From Strigops habroptila (Eukaryota > Chordata > Aves > Psittaciformes > Psittacidae), in contig NC_044282.2 in NCBI RefSeq assembly GCF_004027225.2, forward strand, positions 51,924,576 to 51,988,575: a stretch of DNA of 64,000 nucleotides. The letters are read 5' to 3'. Within the stretch, counting starts at the first letter, position 1. The number at the start of each line of letters is the position of its first letter. Under the pieces are notes generated by a model. The model ran no database searches and was not told the origin of the DNA. It saw nothing but the letters and a program-made list of their open reading frames with translations. The position numbers and the translations under genes were made by a program. Shown one piece after another: positions 41,013-54,775 of this stretch.

Positions 41013-44000
41013 GTCAGTTATGGATCGAAGGTAATTTAAAGAACCACCAGCTCCAAGTTAGGCAAGTCGCTGGCTGAAGCTGCAACCTTGGCGTTAACAC
41101 ACAGCATCACACTGAACATGGCAAGACAGAAATGACAGTGTGAGTGAGCAAGTGTACATGTACATACTTCAACTTGTTAACCTACAGGCTTGACACCCAA
41201 ATACCTCATGAGATATAGCCCTGATGACTTCTTTGTTGGGTTGTATTAATTTTATCACTGTGCCCAACATGCACACCATAGAATGTGTGTAGCTATCGGG
41301 ACATATCACTCACCCAGTGACCTTATCTTGATCAACTTTTTTTGACACTAAATGAAGCTGAAATAGGCAACATTCCCCAACATACATATATTATATTCCT
41401 GGTGTTTCAAGGAAACATTAGAATAATGTATACACACTGCTAAACTTACTTTGTTCTAACGAACAAGTAAAACAATATTCCACAATGTGAACTATTTAGC
41501 AGGAAGGTCTATGCTCAGCCAACGTATCTGAACTACATTTGACTAGTAAAAGTGTAAAGCATCAGACTAAACAGCAGTTTCTTCTAAATAGTTACACCAC
41601 CAACAGAAGTATTTCCCCACTCCTCTACAATGTAGCTGCTTGTGAAGTCCACTTATAATAATGACATTTGATGACTTGCAGGCCAAACACAAAATAGTTA
41701 TTTCTTTTTTTTATTTTTTTAAACTAAAGGATAATTATTTCTGGAATTTTTATTAACAGATCTAGAAGCTGCAATAGTTTATGCTTCTACTGACTCAAAT
41801 ATATTCAAGGCATCAAAAATGGTGGATAAAGGAACAGTTCGGTTTACATTTTCTTTCCACTCTGCTACTGGACAGAACTGGAGAGAGCTGAGTCCCACTG
41901 TTCCTACAAAGTGATGTTATCCTTACAGCTACTTGTGTCAGCCAAGCCATATGGACCATGCATTTGAAGACTGACCTTTGTTAGGGTTATATTTTCACAA
42001 AATTTTAAAAACAACAGGATCGTTTCCTTTTGTTTATCTATTCCCTTGTTCAAATAAAAGAAGTTGAAATAATATGAAACATGTCGAGTTTTGTTATCAG
42101 TTGAACTAACTTACATAGGCCTAGAACTATTCTAAGTATTTAGAGCCATTAACTAGTATGTTTTCATAAACGGACATTTCTAATCTCTTTGGACTTTCAA
42201 GCACATGTTTTTGAATGAAAATCATTCTATTTCAAAAGACATCACTGGGCTTATTATAATATTTAAATAATACATTCCTTTTGATCACGGTATTGTGACA
42301 TACCTCAGACATCTTCAGTGTTTGTCCTATTTCTTCAGAGCACCAGTGAAAGATGATATCGTGTTGAATCAACTGGTTAAGCTGGGCACTGCTCTATGTT
42401 ATGCAGTGTTTATTAAAATCAACCTTATAAACAATTTAAAGCTATTATTATTACACAGGAGGCCTTTAAATTAATTTGTGCTGACAGAAAAACTGCAAAC
42501 TGACCTACTTCAGCAGTTTGCCTAAGAAAGCAAAGAGCAGTTTTTCAAATATACATTAAAAAAAAAATCTACATTTTGTAGTATGTGTTCCAGAAATGGC
42601 ATTTGACTGAAGATAATATTCAACCAGAAGAGCAAGAGTGACCAGAAAGAAGGTATCAGGTACATTTAAAGAAGGTACCAGATACAGTTACTGGACAGTT
42701 CACTTTGGTTTTACTTTGGTTCACATCTATCCTATTCGTAAGACATTACATACTATTATAGATGTGACATCACTACAGCAATACAACACTTAACAGAATT
42801 ATTGGCATAACTGAGCTAAAAGGGAAGTGCCATGCCTGAGCTACCATTTGGATGTCTCCGTTTTCCAGGGGAAGCAAATCTATTTTCTGAGGAAGAGAAG
42901 CAAATCTTTTTAAAAGAAAAATGGGTTATGTTTATTAGCTACTGTCTCTTGATCTGAGTCAAAATTCTTGATAACAAATATATGAAAGGATAATTTTCAT
43001 CTGAAATAAGCTTGATTCTGTCCCTAGTAGTCTGAGCCGTAATTCAATAAACAATTATGTGTTTGGTCAGCTTCAGAGGAATTTATGTATGTATGTGTGT
43101 CATTACCGTGCTGAAAAAGGTTGCTGTCCTGAATCTCTGGATTATTATTATTATTGCCAAAGCTGTAGGTTTCAGATCTTGAGGCTAGAATGGGCAGAAT
43201 GTGCACAAAGTAAATTTAGTCGCAGGGGTATTTCACTGCAATAGGCCAGACACCGGCTTGCAAATAGAGTAATGTCTTCTAATATGTGAAGGCACCAGTG
43301 GTATCCAGCCTCTGTCACATGTATTTCTGTGTGCCAATGTATTTTATCAAAATGTATAATTAACCCTTCAAGGCATACAGAACACTTTCAATTTCTCCCT
43401 GCCTTTTTAAAATGTCAAAGAAAGGTCTTTTCCCCTGCACTTTCAAAACATTATAATGATGAGAAACAGGGCGTTTTACTGGAAAATAAGTTATTCGTTT
43501 AACAGAAGTTATACAAAAAAACATCTTTTACTCAAAATGTTCATTTGTTCAGTCTCAGATAGATAATAACACATTTAAAGCAGTCTGATTAATATCCCTT
43601 ACTCTGAAAGCCTCCCAGCCTCCAGTTATTCCTCAAGCCCTCATTTCCCTGCCTTTCCATTCTTTTATCAAATTTTCTATGCAACAGAAGACCTGATTTC
43701 TTACCAGTGAAAAGGGTGTATAAAAATAAAAACATATTTTGTGCAACACATTTGAGAAAAGAAAACCCACAGATAACTATATAGGGAGGGCTTTTTGATG
43801 GTTACCTTTAGAGGCTGATTATAATTATCAAAGAGTTTAGCGGTCATGGTGAATAGATATGGAATTATTTCATTTCTTCCTTGAAATCTCACTGGATCCT
43901 GAAGTAATGTCAAACTTGGGATGAATTCACAGGAAAATCATTCATAATGAAAAGCAATTTTGTAACTTCTGAACAGAGAGCAGATCCATCCTTGAAGCAT

Positions 44001-47000
44001 ATGTACAAACACATGGCCATGCCCCAGTGTGAATTTCAAGCAAACAGTATGTTTCATAAGAAACAGTCAGTTTGCTCATTTCTAGAGAACTGGCAGCCAC
44101 TTTGACTTGCTGAAAGATCCAAAAAACATAATTTAAGTACTGTGTTTAAAGTTAATCTAGCTAACAAAAAGCAGGGATAAACTTTCCTAGACTAAAATTG
44201 TAAATTAGATGCAAATTGACAATAGGAGTAGAACTTTAATGAAGTACAGTATTCCCCACTGCTGAGGAAGTTAATTTGATGGTTAATGCCGTTCATTTAC
44301 ACATGGGTTCATTTGATGACTTCCTCCAGTGCAATGGCACTAGCTACTCAGTTGGTAGTTAGCTATCAGGAAGGAGGGTTTTTAAAAAGAACTATCTAAC
44401 AGCGTTAGGAACAAGCAAACAAAAAAAGGAAAATCAATGGGACTGACACTTCTGAATCTCCCGCAGTGAGCAGTGGAAAGTTTTGAGCAGGAAGACTGAA
44501 ACTTGAGAAAGTATTTCTCTAAGGCAGAGAGAAGTGAATGTATGATGCTCTAAGGGTACACAGTAGCCTGCTAGTGGGCATATGGGGTCTGCCAGTGAAG
44601 TACACTGGGGTAAGTACATTGGAGTAAGCCTGGCACAATTTGGAGGAGATGAGAGGAAGACAAGGAGGAGTCTGACTTTCACAGTCAGAAATTCCCAGGC
44701 TTTTTCCAAGCCAGTCCAACCATGCCCTGCCCATTACCATTTTCTTCTAGTCATTCTATACAAGCCCTTATAACACATTCAGCAAAGCTGTGACCAAACC
44801 CTTACCTCTCTCTTGGCAGAGGTCAAATTAATAGCACAGCAAATAAATTACTGAGTCAACAATGTAAATGGATTTCTCACTATATGAACTCCCTGACTAT
44901 TGACTGTGCCCTACTTTATGCTATTTCAATCATCTTCAGGCAATGAAGCTCCAACTTGCTTAGCTGCTCAGTTTCCCTACCAAAAAAAGAAAGCACAGAG
45001 TTTATTAATATCTCTGAATTACACGGGATTTGGGACTGTTTTCCATGCTATATTACTTCTTGTGCATACGGTGAAGAGGAATCTACTGGAATGGAATGGA
45101 GTTTCAGCATTTTAACGCAGCTGAGAAGAATTTAGGGGTTTTACAGATGGTAAAATACATGTTTTTTTTCTTTTTTTTTTATTTGAACAAAACAAAGGGA
45201 AGACAGAGGAAAAACTAAAAATGAGAAAGACTTTTATTAGAATATTATGAAAACAGTTTGCCATGCATATTTTGTTTCAAAATATATTAACTGTAGTCTA
45301 CCAAGATCAGATCAAATTACAGCATTAAAAGAATGCATTTGTTTCCTCTGTACTAGGCAGGATTATTCATATTTGTTGTTTCATCCGACATCATTGTTAG
45401 CATAATAAATTGCACATGTTATGCTAACTAGCCTTTGCCAACATTCCTAAATTAGTCTTCAAAGAAACATCTAAACGATTTCCCACTATAAAGAGAAGAA
45501 AATGCTGAATGTACAGTGCATTAAAAATAACAGAGCAGCATCATAAATGTCTACATGCACATTCATTTTTGCTAGCCCAGTCTGCCCAGAGGCCTTTCAT
45601 TGCCAGGGATTTGTAGAGCCAAACTAGACAAACCATGATATATTTGCCCAGGAAGTCCTTGTTTTAAGTAAAGCTCACCACTTTGATCAGCTGCAAAAGT
45701 GCCAATCTAAAATCAACAGTGGCAGAACAAACTTTAGAGAATAAAGGTTTTCCAGATGGGCAGGTGATGAGAAATATTAGTCTGCTGTTGTAATGTTTAA
45801 CCCCCTTACACAGTGATGAAAGAAATGCTGTATGTGTCACTGAAGGTGATGATAATAAAACCTAATGAAAGTAATAATGAATCCCCACTGTATGTCTGCA
45901 GCAGGCTTTGCTCTGGCTCACGCCAGATCAGCTACCATTTCAAATTATTCTTGAACAGAGAGGTGCATTTTGAGGTAAGAATAGCAATTAGCACTTTTCG
46001 TATGTCCACCAAGTTAATATTAAAGCTGGTTTATAGTTGAGAAGAAACTCAAGGCTCCTATTCATGTTTGCTGGTAGATCTACCTTAGATGACTGAAACA
46101 GTATTTATACTTCGCAACCTTTCCACTCTTCCTGAAGAGTTACTGTCCTGTAGCAAGGCGGCTGAGCAGAGCAGGAATTAGTTCCAAAACTGCCATAATT
46201 AAGAGCCCAGCCTACAGCCGAAACTGGTGACAGTATCTGAATATGAAAGTCTCATACTAACAACTTGAATATGCTGTGCTCAGTGCTGCTCACTTCACAA
46301 GCACCTGTTTGTGAAGATCCATTGCAAGAACGACCCACAACTCTTAGCCAATCAGAAGCAAGCATGAGTTAATGGCCTTTATGTTGTCTACAGCCTCCAT
46401 TTGACAAGACATTAATGCAAGCCTTCTTTCAAAAGGCATGTCTAAAGTGTCGAATAAAAAGGTCAGCCTTGGTCTCAAGACCAAATGGTGCAGACTAATG
46501 TGCATCTATACTGGTTATGCTTAGCTTTCTCTAGACTGGCTGTAGACACTGTGATTTTACAGCATTAAATATAGCTATAAACTCTAAGACACGGAATGGG
46601 AACATACAGAAACATTTAAGGATGTACAACTTGCTAGATTGATGTTGGAAGCCTGCACCAGTCAGCCTCCAAGTCTTGTCCACCCATGCTATCTGGAGAT
46701 AGCTAACCCCACCTCATGGCGTGGAGAAAAAGTTAGATTCAAAATGGTCAAGGTACACGCTAAAAATAAGCCATGCTGGACAATAAGTGAGACAAAGTTA
46801 TGATTTTACTCATCACTTAGTCCTGTTGTCATGGTGTTTGCACCATTTTAAATACACTCCTTTAGTACAATACCTCTAAATTAGCACAACTGAATACAAA
46901 TAAAAGTGACAAATTAAAGGTCCAAGATATACTTTTGATGCAAATACCCCTACAAAGCAAACCAGCTATGCTCAAGCATATAGACAAGGAGTTTACTAAC

Positions 47001-48387
47001 AAAAATGGACTTAGGAGTATGCTGAAAATGTTTTGCTGCATCTGATTTTAACCTCCTGTAAATAAGGCCAGGGATGTAGCAAGTTTTTCCATTCCATATA
47101 CCAGAGCAACTGGATCTTTCCAACCTGTTCTGGGAGCTCTGAGGTTGGGAACTTGCACCACTAAAGTGGTGAAATCCTTCAGCTGATTTCAAGTGTTTTC
47201 ATGGTTTTTAGGTTGGAAGACAGTAATTAACACACTCATCCTGTCTGAGCTGTAAGGACATGGGCACAGACTATCCTCCTCACTCAATGCTCCTCGTAAC
47301 GTTCTCTGGGAGGAAAGAGGTGGGAGCAAAGGGTCTCAATCAGCAAAATGTCTATGTCATGAAAACACAGGTTAGTCTTGGGATCAGCAAATGTAGGATC
47401 TGTTGATTATATCTCGATGTTGATTAGTGTTACTGTATCATGGGAAGCACATTAAAAGGAGAGTAAAAACCAGTATTTGAATTTTGAAAACTCATGATAG
47501 GAGGTTTTATTTCATTTTCAATTCCTACAGTAAAAGTCAGAAAAAAAAATTTAACAGTCTGTATATCATATCCATGCAAATATATCTATATGTAATATTT
47601 TTACAAAATATTCCTTCTGTGATTTAGATGCTAAGTGCCATAGATCGGCATCATCCCCACAGGAATAGGAGTCATTGCACAAAAGTAAAGTTGAGTAGGA
47701 GTCATTTCACCTAAGTCCTGTTATGAAAAGTTATTCTTGGGCTCTTAAGCAACAAAGAACCCTTTATCACCAGTGGTGAGGTGGGGAGAGGCAAACCCTA
47801 ACAGACAGAGAATCTGTCCAAATATAGGCATCGAAGAGAAATGGGGTGAATGAAAATCAGGAGATGATTGTCTTTAACTTGACAGTGTCTTCACCTACCC
47901 AAGATGACCAGTTGAGCCCACATATCTGACTCCTAGGTTCCTAAAGCAAATAGGAGAAGCATGTCTTTTTCAATGCTTTCACTAAACCTAAAAATGTCAA
48001 TGATGCTTTGAGCATAACTGAGAACTCTTGAGCCTACACTCTGAACAAAGAAATGCCAGGAAATGTTTGTAGGCATTAATCCTTGAACATCTGTACCACA
48101 GGATGGTTATTTTCATCACTAGCATGATTTTGGCCTCTGCCAGCATTTTCCCAGATAATTCCCAAACACAGCTGAAGTGTCAGGAATTGCCATAAAGCAT
48201 TCCTAACAAGTCATTTGGATGTAGACTCCCCATCATGGAAGACAGTGTTCAAGAGTACAGATGCAGACTGCGATATTCCAGCTGGCCTCAGTGCCAGGGA
48301 GCAGCCCCAGGCACATTTAAATTAGTGATTGCCTTAGAGCAACAGAGGGAAAGCACTGAGAAGTACTAGGATTGCCTATAAATGGAA
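41013..48387. other. AT-rich non-coding DNA, possibly with conserved elements
   Basis: No exon or transposon recognised. Stretches around 42240-42500 and 45245-45760 are unusually free of simple repeats and dense in homeodomain, TCF and E-box-like words; see findings. Confidence 0.5.
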
Positions 48388-48952
48388 ACATGCTGGAGTA
48401 TTACATCCAGGTTTTGTTTCCTCATTTCACAAAAGAGGTAAAAAATTGGATAGAATGTGGAGGAGAGCCACAGAAACTATCAGAAATCTTGGAAAACGGC
48501 CTTGCAGTAAGAGATTAAAGAAGTTCAGTCTGTTGAGTTTAATAAAAACATGTAGCGATGATTTCAGTGATTACAATGTGCAAGTATCACCACAGGGAGA
48601 AAACACTGAGCAGCAACAGCAGCACTCTCATCTCACAAAGAAAGGCATAATAAGAGGTGATAGCTGGAAGGAAAGCCAGACAAATTCAGGCAAGAATCAA
48701 AACACACGTTTTCAAGAGTGAGGGTGATAACCACTGGACTGTACTGCCAAAGGAAGTGATGGATTCTCCAACTACCGATGGATTCAGATCTAGACTGGAC
48801 ATCTTTCTAGAAGATAAGCCTTAGCCAAACACAAGTTGCTGGACTTGACACAAGGCTAGCTGGGTTAAATTAAACGGCTTGTGTCATTCGGGAAGTCAGA
48901 CTAAATAATCTCAGGGCCTTTGCTGGCTTTAAAAAATCCATAGATCTATAAA
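48388..48952 (+). mobile_element. Ancient CR1/L3-like LINE fragment
   Basis: About 565 bases that read like the 3' part of an older CR1/L3-type element shared among amniotes, not the typical avian CR1. Signs are 'ctggagtatt acatccaggt', 'aggagagcca cagaaactat cag', 'ctgtactgcc aaaggaagtg', 'agactggaca tctttctaga' and 'gaagtcagac taaataatct', ending 'aaatccatag atctataaa'. A plus-strand 91-codon frame at 48446-48721 is within it and is not a gene. The family name is from memory; the general class is fairly sure. Confidence 0.75.
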
Positions 48953-51612
48953 GTGCAACTGCGTAACTGTGAATTCTAGTCCAAGAATAATAAGTTTTGA
49001 TAAAATAAGATTTCCATAGTGCAGTGCTCCATTAGCAGACACAATTCCAAGAGATCAGACTATAGTTATAAAATTGAAAATGAATAAAGCATGATGACAT
49101 GGTGATATTAATAACAATATCGATTCTCCAAGTGTTTACAGGGTCGGTCAGCAGAAATTGCACCAAAGTCAGTGGAATTTTAGTGCTATAAAATTAGCAA
49201 GAGAAAATATGCTTCAGTTTTCCAAATGGCCAGTGAATGTCACAGAAGAAAATTGAAAAATCACATTTATTCTGTTAACACTTGAGGGAGGAAGGGGGCA
49301 TTTTTTGGCTACACTTATTCACCTCAATTAAGAAGTGACAGGGCGCCAGCCCAGGCACTGAAATTCGAGCATCTGCACCGTTTAATAGCTAGGACAGTTC
49401 TTGGCACAGTTTCAGCTCTGGCCAACCGATGCTTTTTAAAACAATTATTTGCATCATCCAGGAGTAAGCATGGGCCAAGAATGTTCTTAGCAAGCAATTT
49501 GCATGTACCCATGCCTCTTCTGGGGCTGAGTAGAATATGGTAACATGAACATTTGCCCTGCTTATCTCATTCAGCTTGTGGTTCTGGAAACAGATCCTGG
49601 CATCAAATGCTTAGTGAAACAGATTTAGCCAGTGAGTTCAAAGTGCCAGCTGCTCTGCAGGAAAAGAGCTGAGCTCTCAGTTTCTTCCCTATCTCTGCTA
49701 CAAAATTATCTTCTCTGTATGTATTTTAATTTCACGTATAAATTATATTGATCTATCTCTGAAGAAAATCAGCACTTTTGAAACTGTTCAACTGACCTTA
49801 AAATAAAAAAAGAAAAAACAGCTTTCAAAAAGCACAATTGCAAATTGAACCATAGCATTAACTTTTTGAAGTGACCAGATCCAATTAAAAATCAGAAGTG
49901 ACTACAAATTAGGCAAAGTCAATACTTAAATTTTAGATCTTTAGACTTCAGAGTGGAATTTGAAGTCAAAATGAGAGATCTATTTAGGCACATGGAGTTA
50001 GGCACTGTGGAAAAATCACTCAAAACCCCTATACATTGAGAAGGGAGTCACTACATGTGTCTTGAGCATAGAAGAGCATCAGAATACCAACCGCTCCCTA
50101 GAATTTAAATACAAGGATATAAGTGAATGCCTCCATCTACTCATAAGTTGGGATCTGCTCCTCAAAACACAATCCTCTAATTATTTTGCTACCCTGAAAT
50201 AAGGCTCTTTCATATTACAGCAAGAGGAGGCAACCTAACATTAATATAATAACTAAATAGCTAGATTTTTTTGCCTGATAAATGGGAGTATCCTGATTTG
50301 GAGACAACTTTGGCTCAGGTTAGGCACTAGGATAGTTCCTTAACCACAAAGCTACTGGCTTCCTACAAAAAGTGTGCTACTGTCCTTCTGAAGCAGCCTT
50401 ACTTCCCAGCAGGAATACAAGTTTCATGAGGTCAGGAACGGACCTTACAGGAGCAAACACAGTCACAATCAGGGCAAGGCTCCCAGTCTAGGGATGGATG
50501 CCCAGTGCTCTGGTCCCATCTGAGCTTTGAGGCTGCATTTAAGTGTTGACTTCAAAGGGCTAAAGCTTGAGTAGAAATGGAGTGAATAAAACCATGAAGA
50601 GAATAAAAAGGAAACATGAAGCTCAGTCCAGGTAAGGAAAATCCTTAATAAAGATAAAGGCATGATGAATTTAGCATATCTCTTCCCTTAATTCTGTTCT
50701 AATTTTAAACAGTCTATTGTACTGTGCTGTTGATAGCCTTGTGTGAGCCATCTAACGTCCAGCCCACTCAGCTGCATGATCAGTAAAGAGACAATGCTAC
50801 CACACACAGGGTTATTTGGATTAGTGAATACCATATGCAAGTAAATCATCTGCCAGATGGCATTGGAAGAAAGCTGCAACTCTCTCACTTTCATTTCCAC
50901 AGCAGCAATGTTCCGCGTTTAAAATAAACTCTTCCAGATGAGTAAAAGATAAACTTTGTGGTGCTTTTTCTTGGTCTTCCCTTTGACTTCAAATTTTTCT
51001 TAAAAAAACCCAACACAAAACCAGAAAAAAAGAAAACAACCCACCTACTTTGATTGGTTACATTAATGAAAAATCCCAGTTTAGACCACCACAGTACAAA
51101 GCTGTCCCTCTAGGCAGCATCAAAATTCCCTGCTATTTACTGAACAAAAGGCAAAAATGAAATACAATATTTTCACTCATCAACTTCTGTCAACAGAACC
51201 CTTAAAAATGAACACCTACCACATTAAGCCATTTCCTGACATTTTATGGGTTTTCCACAGTGAAGAACTGTGCTGCTTTGTTGAAACATGGCTGTTTTCA
51301 CATCTTCTGCAGTTTTAACCCTTTTTTAAAAAAATAGCAAGTATCTAGAATTAAACAACAACAAAAAAACCCTTAGAAATAGAAACAGAATTATTCTCAT
51401 CAAAGCTTTTTTCAGGTTGCCTCTCTTGCATCTGCAGATGACAGCTCATTATCTCTGATTCTGTTTACTGTCCCAGGACCCCAGTCTTAGCTGTGCTTCT
51501 GATACAATCAGTTCATAATATCATCTGGCTACTAAATGAAATGAGAAATTATGATTTTTGAAATTTTCTGCTTACAGCAAAATTTTATGGACAAAGCATA
51601 AAGCAGACTTAC

Positions 51613-51634
51613 TTTTTTTTTTTTTTTTTTTTTT
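51613..51634 (+). repeat. T homopolymer, 22 bases
   Basis: The longest single-base run in the window. On the minus strand it is a 22-A tract, a possible decayed poly(A) tail, but no retrocopy body is recognisable beside it. Confidence 0.9.
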
Positions 51635-53699
51635 AAAGATTTGTGAAGATGCATCTGAGACACATTTAGGCCTCTGAAGATCTGCAGGAGAGCAGACTGA
51701 ATATAAGGAAAATGAGGCTCTGGTCTTTTCCTCCTCTCAAGCATTTTCAAAGGAACTAGAACTACCAGTGACTTCAACTGGACCTGTAGGATCATGGTCC
51801 TTCAGAATAGAAAATGTGTTGTACTGAACCACTTTTCAATCTGCTATGTTTTATACAGGCCCTTGGGGTAGGCTAAATTCTAAAATACCTATCCATATAC
51901 ACTGCAGAGGGTATTCCTGTTTGTGACTGAGTATATAAAATGACACCAAACCTACCTGTTGCACTGCATGTAGGTTCTGGGCCTCCAGGCATGCCACTTG
52001 TCTTTCTGCAGATGCTATTCACAACCTCTTTCTTGAAGCATTTTAGAAAGACCCCTAACACTGCTTGTCTCGAGGGCAAATGGGATCTGGAGAATGAATG
52101 GTCATGCAGCGACTTAGGAGGACCAATGAGACTGACCTACTGTTGGGGACAGTTGCAACAGGACTTTGATAAACTGAAATAACATCACTCATCACCAAAC
52201 TACAGTCCAGGTGGGAAATTGACAAACGTCCCAACAACTGCAGAGATGGGTTGACACTCCTTTGGAGAAAAACCACACACATTTCTGTAGAATGCTGCAG
52301 ATATTTAACAGACACATAAAACCAATCCCACCACCACCCCACCCCCATAATTTGTGAAGCTTTTTTTTTTTCAAATGCTTTTATACACATGGAAGTGCAT
52401 AAAGCCTCATTCATCAGGCTTGAAAGGATCATCATCTAACTGACTGTGAGAGTCCTACTGCCCAAACCTAAAGCCAGGAGATCAAGATCATCAAAAATAC
52501 TTAGGTGTCTGATTCCCAACGCTTTTAGTGGGACCGTGATTTCAGACTGCTTGCTTTGGCCATGAAGTAGATGGAGAGAAACGCTCAGTGCCCTACTGAA
52601 GTGATTATTATAGATTTCAAGCATGTGACACCCTCCTGAATCTTTCATGGCAAATAAGCTATTGATTACCTCCCTATCCAAGTTTCTTTCACATTACCTG
52701 AAAACAAGTGATCATTCTTAAATGTAGAAGGAAAGGGCTATCAACCTTGTTAGGTGGTCAGTGTGCCAGCCTTCCCCCCACCAAAGCAATTAGGAAAGCA
52801 ATCCTTTCTCCACGTTACATAGAACATTTGGAATTAATTAAATATTCAAATTAATTTCTCTGATCTGAATCCAGTTACGACAGGTGTGAGGCTGCTAGTG
52901 ATAGCTAAAGCGGTAAGTAAAAAGTCTAGAGGGAGGTCGTCATTTTCTGTTATGAGAAATAGCAGCACCATTCTGGGAGAGATCAAAAATAATAATTCAG
53001 CTGTGGAGGCCTCCTGGATCGTTTTGCAAGTCAATTACTCTCTAAGTGATTAGTTTGGAAAAAGTTATGTGAAAAAGGGAACAGGCCTCCCATTTTAAAA
53101 TTATTTGTATGACTCTTGCAAGTTGTTTATTTACTTTATAGCCTTAGGTGGAAAGAAATTAAGTGTGCTTGAAGTGGGAATTATCCACATTTTTCAGCAA
53201 AAGCATAATCACACCGCACATTCACAGGGCTCAGGCTTTGAAGCCTGTGAAGCGTTCACTTAGTGGGAAGCTTAGGCAAACCAGGCAGCTGCTGAAGAAA
53301 GAGAGGAGAGTTTAAATACTTCTGGTTTTATTGCATCACGGAAAAACTGATCATTTATCTCATTAAGATGGAGAATTTTTACTGGAGAACTCCCGCTGGG
53401 TTTATAAACTTGCCTGCTGTGTTGACTGTAGTAACTGAAAGAGTAGTGTTGTCCCTTTGCCTGGGGATAGATGTTGGCCTTTGTGGCAAGGTAAGGAAGG
53501 TAAATTGGTGACAGATTCAGAGTTGTTCGGGGTTTTTTTTTAATGTACATAAGTCTCCCTTGACTTAAACAGATGGGGCACATAAAATAAATACATGCAA
53601 CTGCAATTTATTTCACTTGAAGAAACCTCAGCTATAATAGCTACATGTGTGCAGGGGGGCCTGGCTTATAGCTAGGGCCTGGGACTGAGAATCAAAAGA

Positions 53700-53738
53700 A
53701 AGAAAGAAATTTTTTAAAAAGGAAATTATTTCTTTCTT
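53700..53738. repeat. AAAG-rich inverted repeat
   Basis: AAGAAAGAAAT (53700-53710) pairs exactly with ATTTCTTTCTT (53728-53738) across a 17-base loop. It probably arose from an AAAG simple repeat. Confidence 0.6.
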
Positions 53739-54712
53739 AAATTCTTGGTCTATCCATGAGGGAAGTTCATTACAGGGGCACTTTCAAAAGCACCACAGAC
53801 AAAGATGAATAAATTATACTGAAGCACATGAGGTCCATTTCGACCATTACATGGAGATGTTTCCTTCCCTCAGCTGCGCCTGTGTGCTCTCTAGGTGCAG
53901 AAGCTGACAAGTGGGTATGTCTACCTGGATGCCCAACACTGAGCTCAGGCCCGATAGATCTGCCCCCAAACCTTATGTCTCATCACATACTAAAGCAGTG
54001 CAGGCAGCAGGCAACACTCCATGACAACCACTCACTCTCCTCCCTGCTTCAGATTCTTGATGAACCACTGAGTTCTACCTGTCTGTCTTTTAAAATGAGG
54101 GATTAAATTGCACCTGCACACATGTCAGCACACACACACACACTCACATTTATTTTAAAATAACCTTTTTAGAATACAGTTAGTCTGCAATGTTGTGGCC
54201 ATACAGAATGGGACCATTGAGAAATGAGGCCACTTGGAAGCATTTCCACTCGTTGCTGAGACTGGCCGAAGACTCCAGCAGGGAAAGTCTGCAAATAGTT
54301 AATCATCACTGGTGTGGCCCTCCATCTCTTAGCTATGGCAGGACAGTGGCATTTCCCCTGTGAAAAGCAAAAGGGAAAGGGCTACATTCTTGGGAGTCAC
54401 TGTGCCCTGTACACATCCTAGTGTTTAAATCCCCAAGGCACAGGTACAGAGAGCTGGCCCAACACTGTTGGTGGACCCAAAATCAAATGCTCAAATTCTA
54501 CCCATTTATGTAAGAAAGATAGCTGAAGGTACATTTTGGCTTTGGAATGAGTTGGCTTGTAACATTTATGTTTATCACAGACCTCAACAAGATCTTAATG
54601 TCCTTCATATCTGTAATGCACTTGCCTGCAGTGCAGTCAGTGTGTGTACCTGCCAATGAAAGCTGCATTTGAATAGGATTTGCGTGTTACCCCCAGTCAC
54701 TGTCTGCCTCTC

Positions 54713-54775
54713 ACCCTAAAGTTCAATTCTTCATGGGAAGTGCCTCTTACCCTAGTTTAATTCTTCATGGGAAGT
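54713..54775 (+). repeat. Imperfect tandem duplication, about 27-29 bp
   Basis: An 'accctaaagttcaattcttc' segment followed by 'atgggaagt' (54713-54741) recurs at 54749-54775 with a two-base shortening, separated by 7 bases. Confidence 0.75.
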
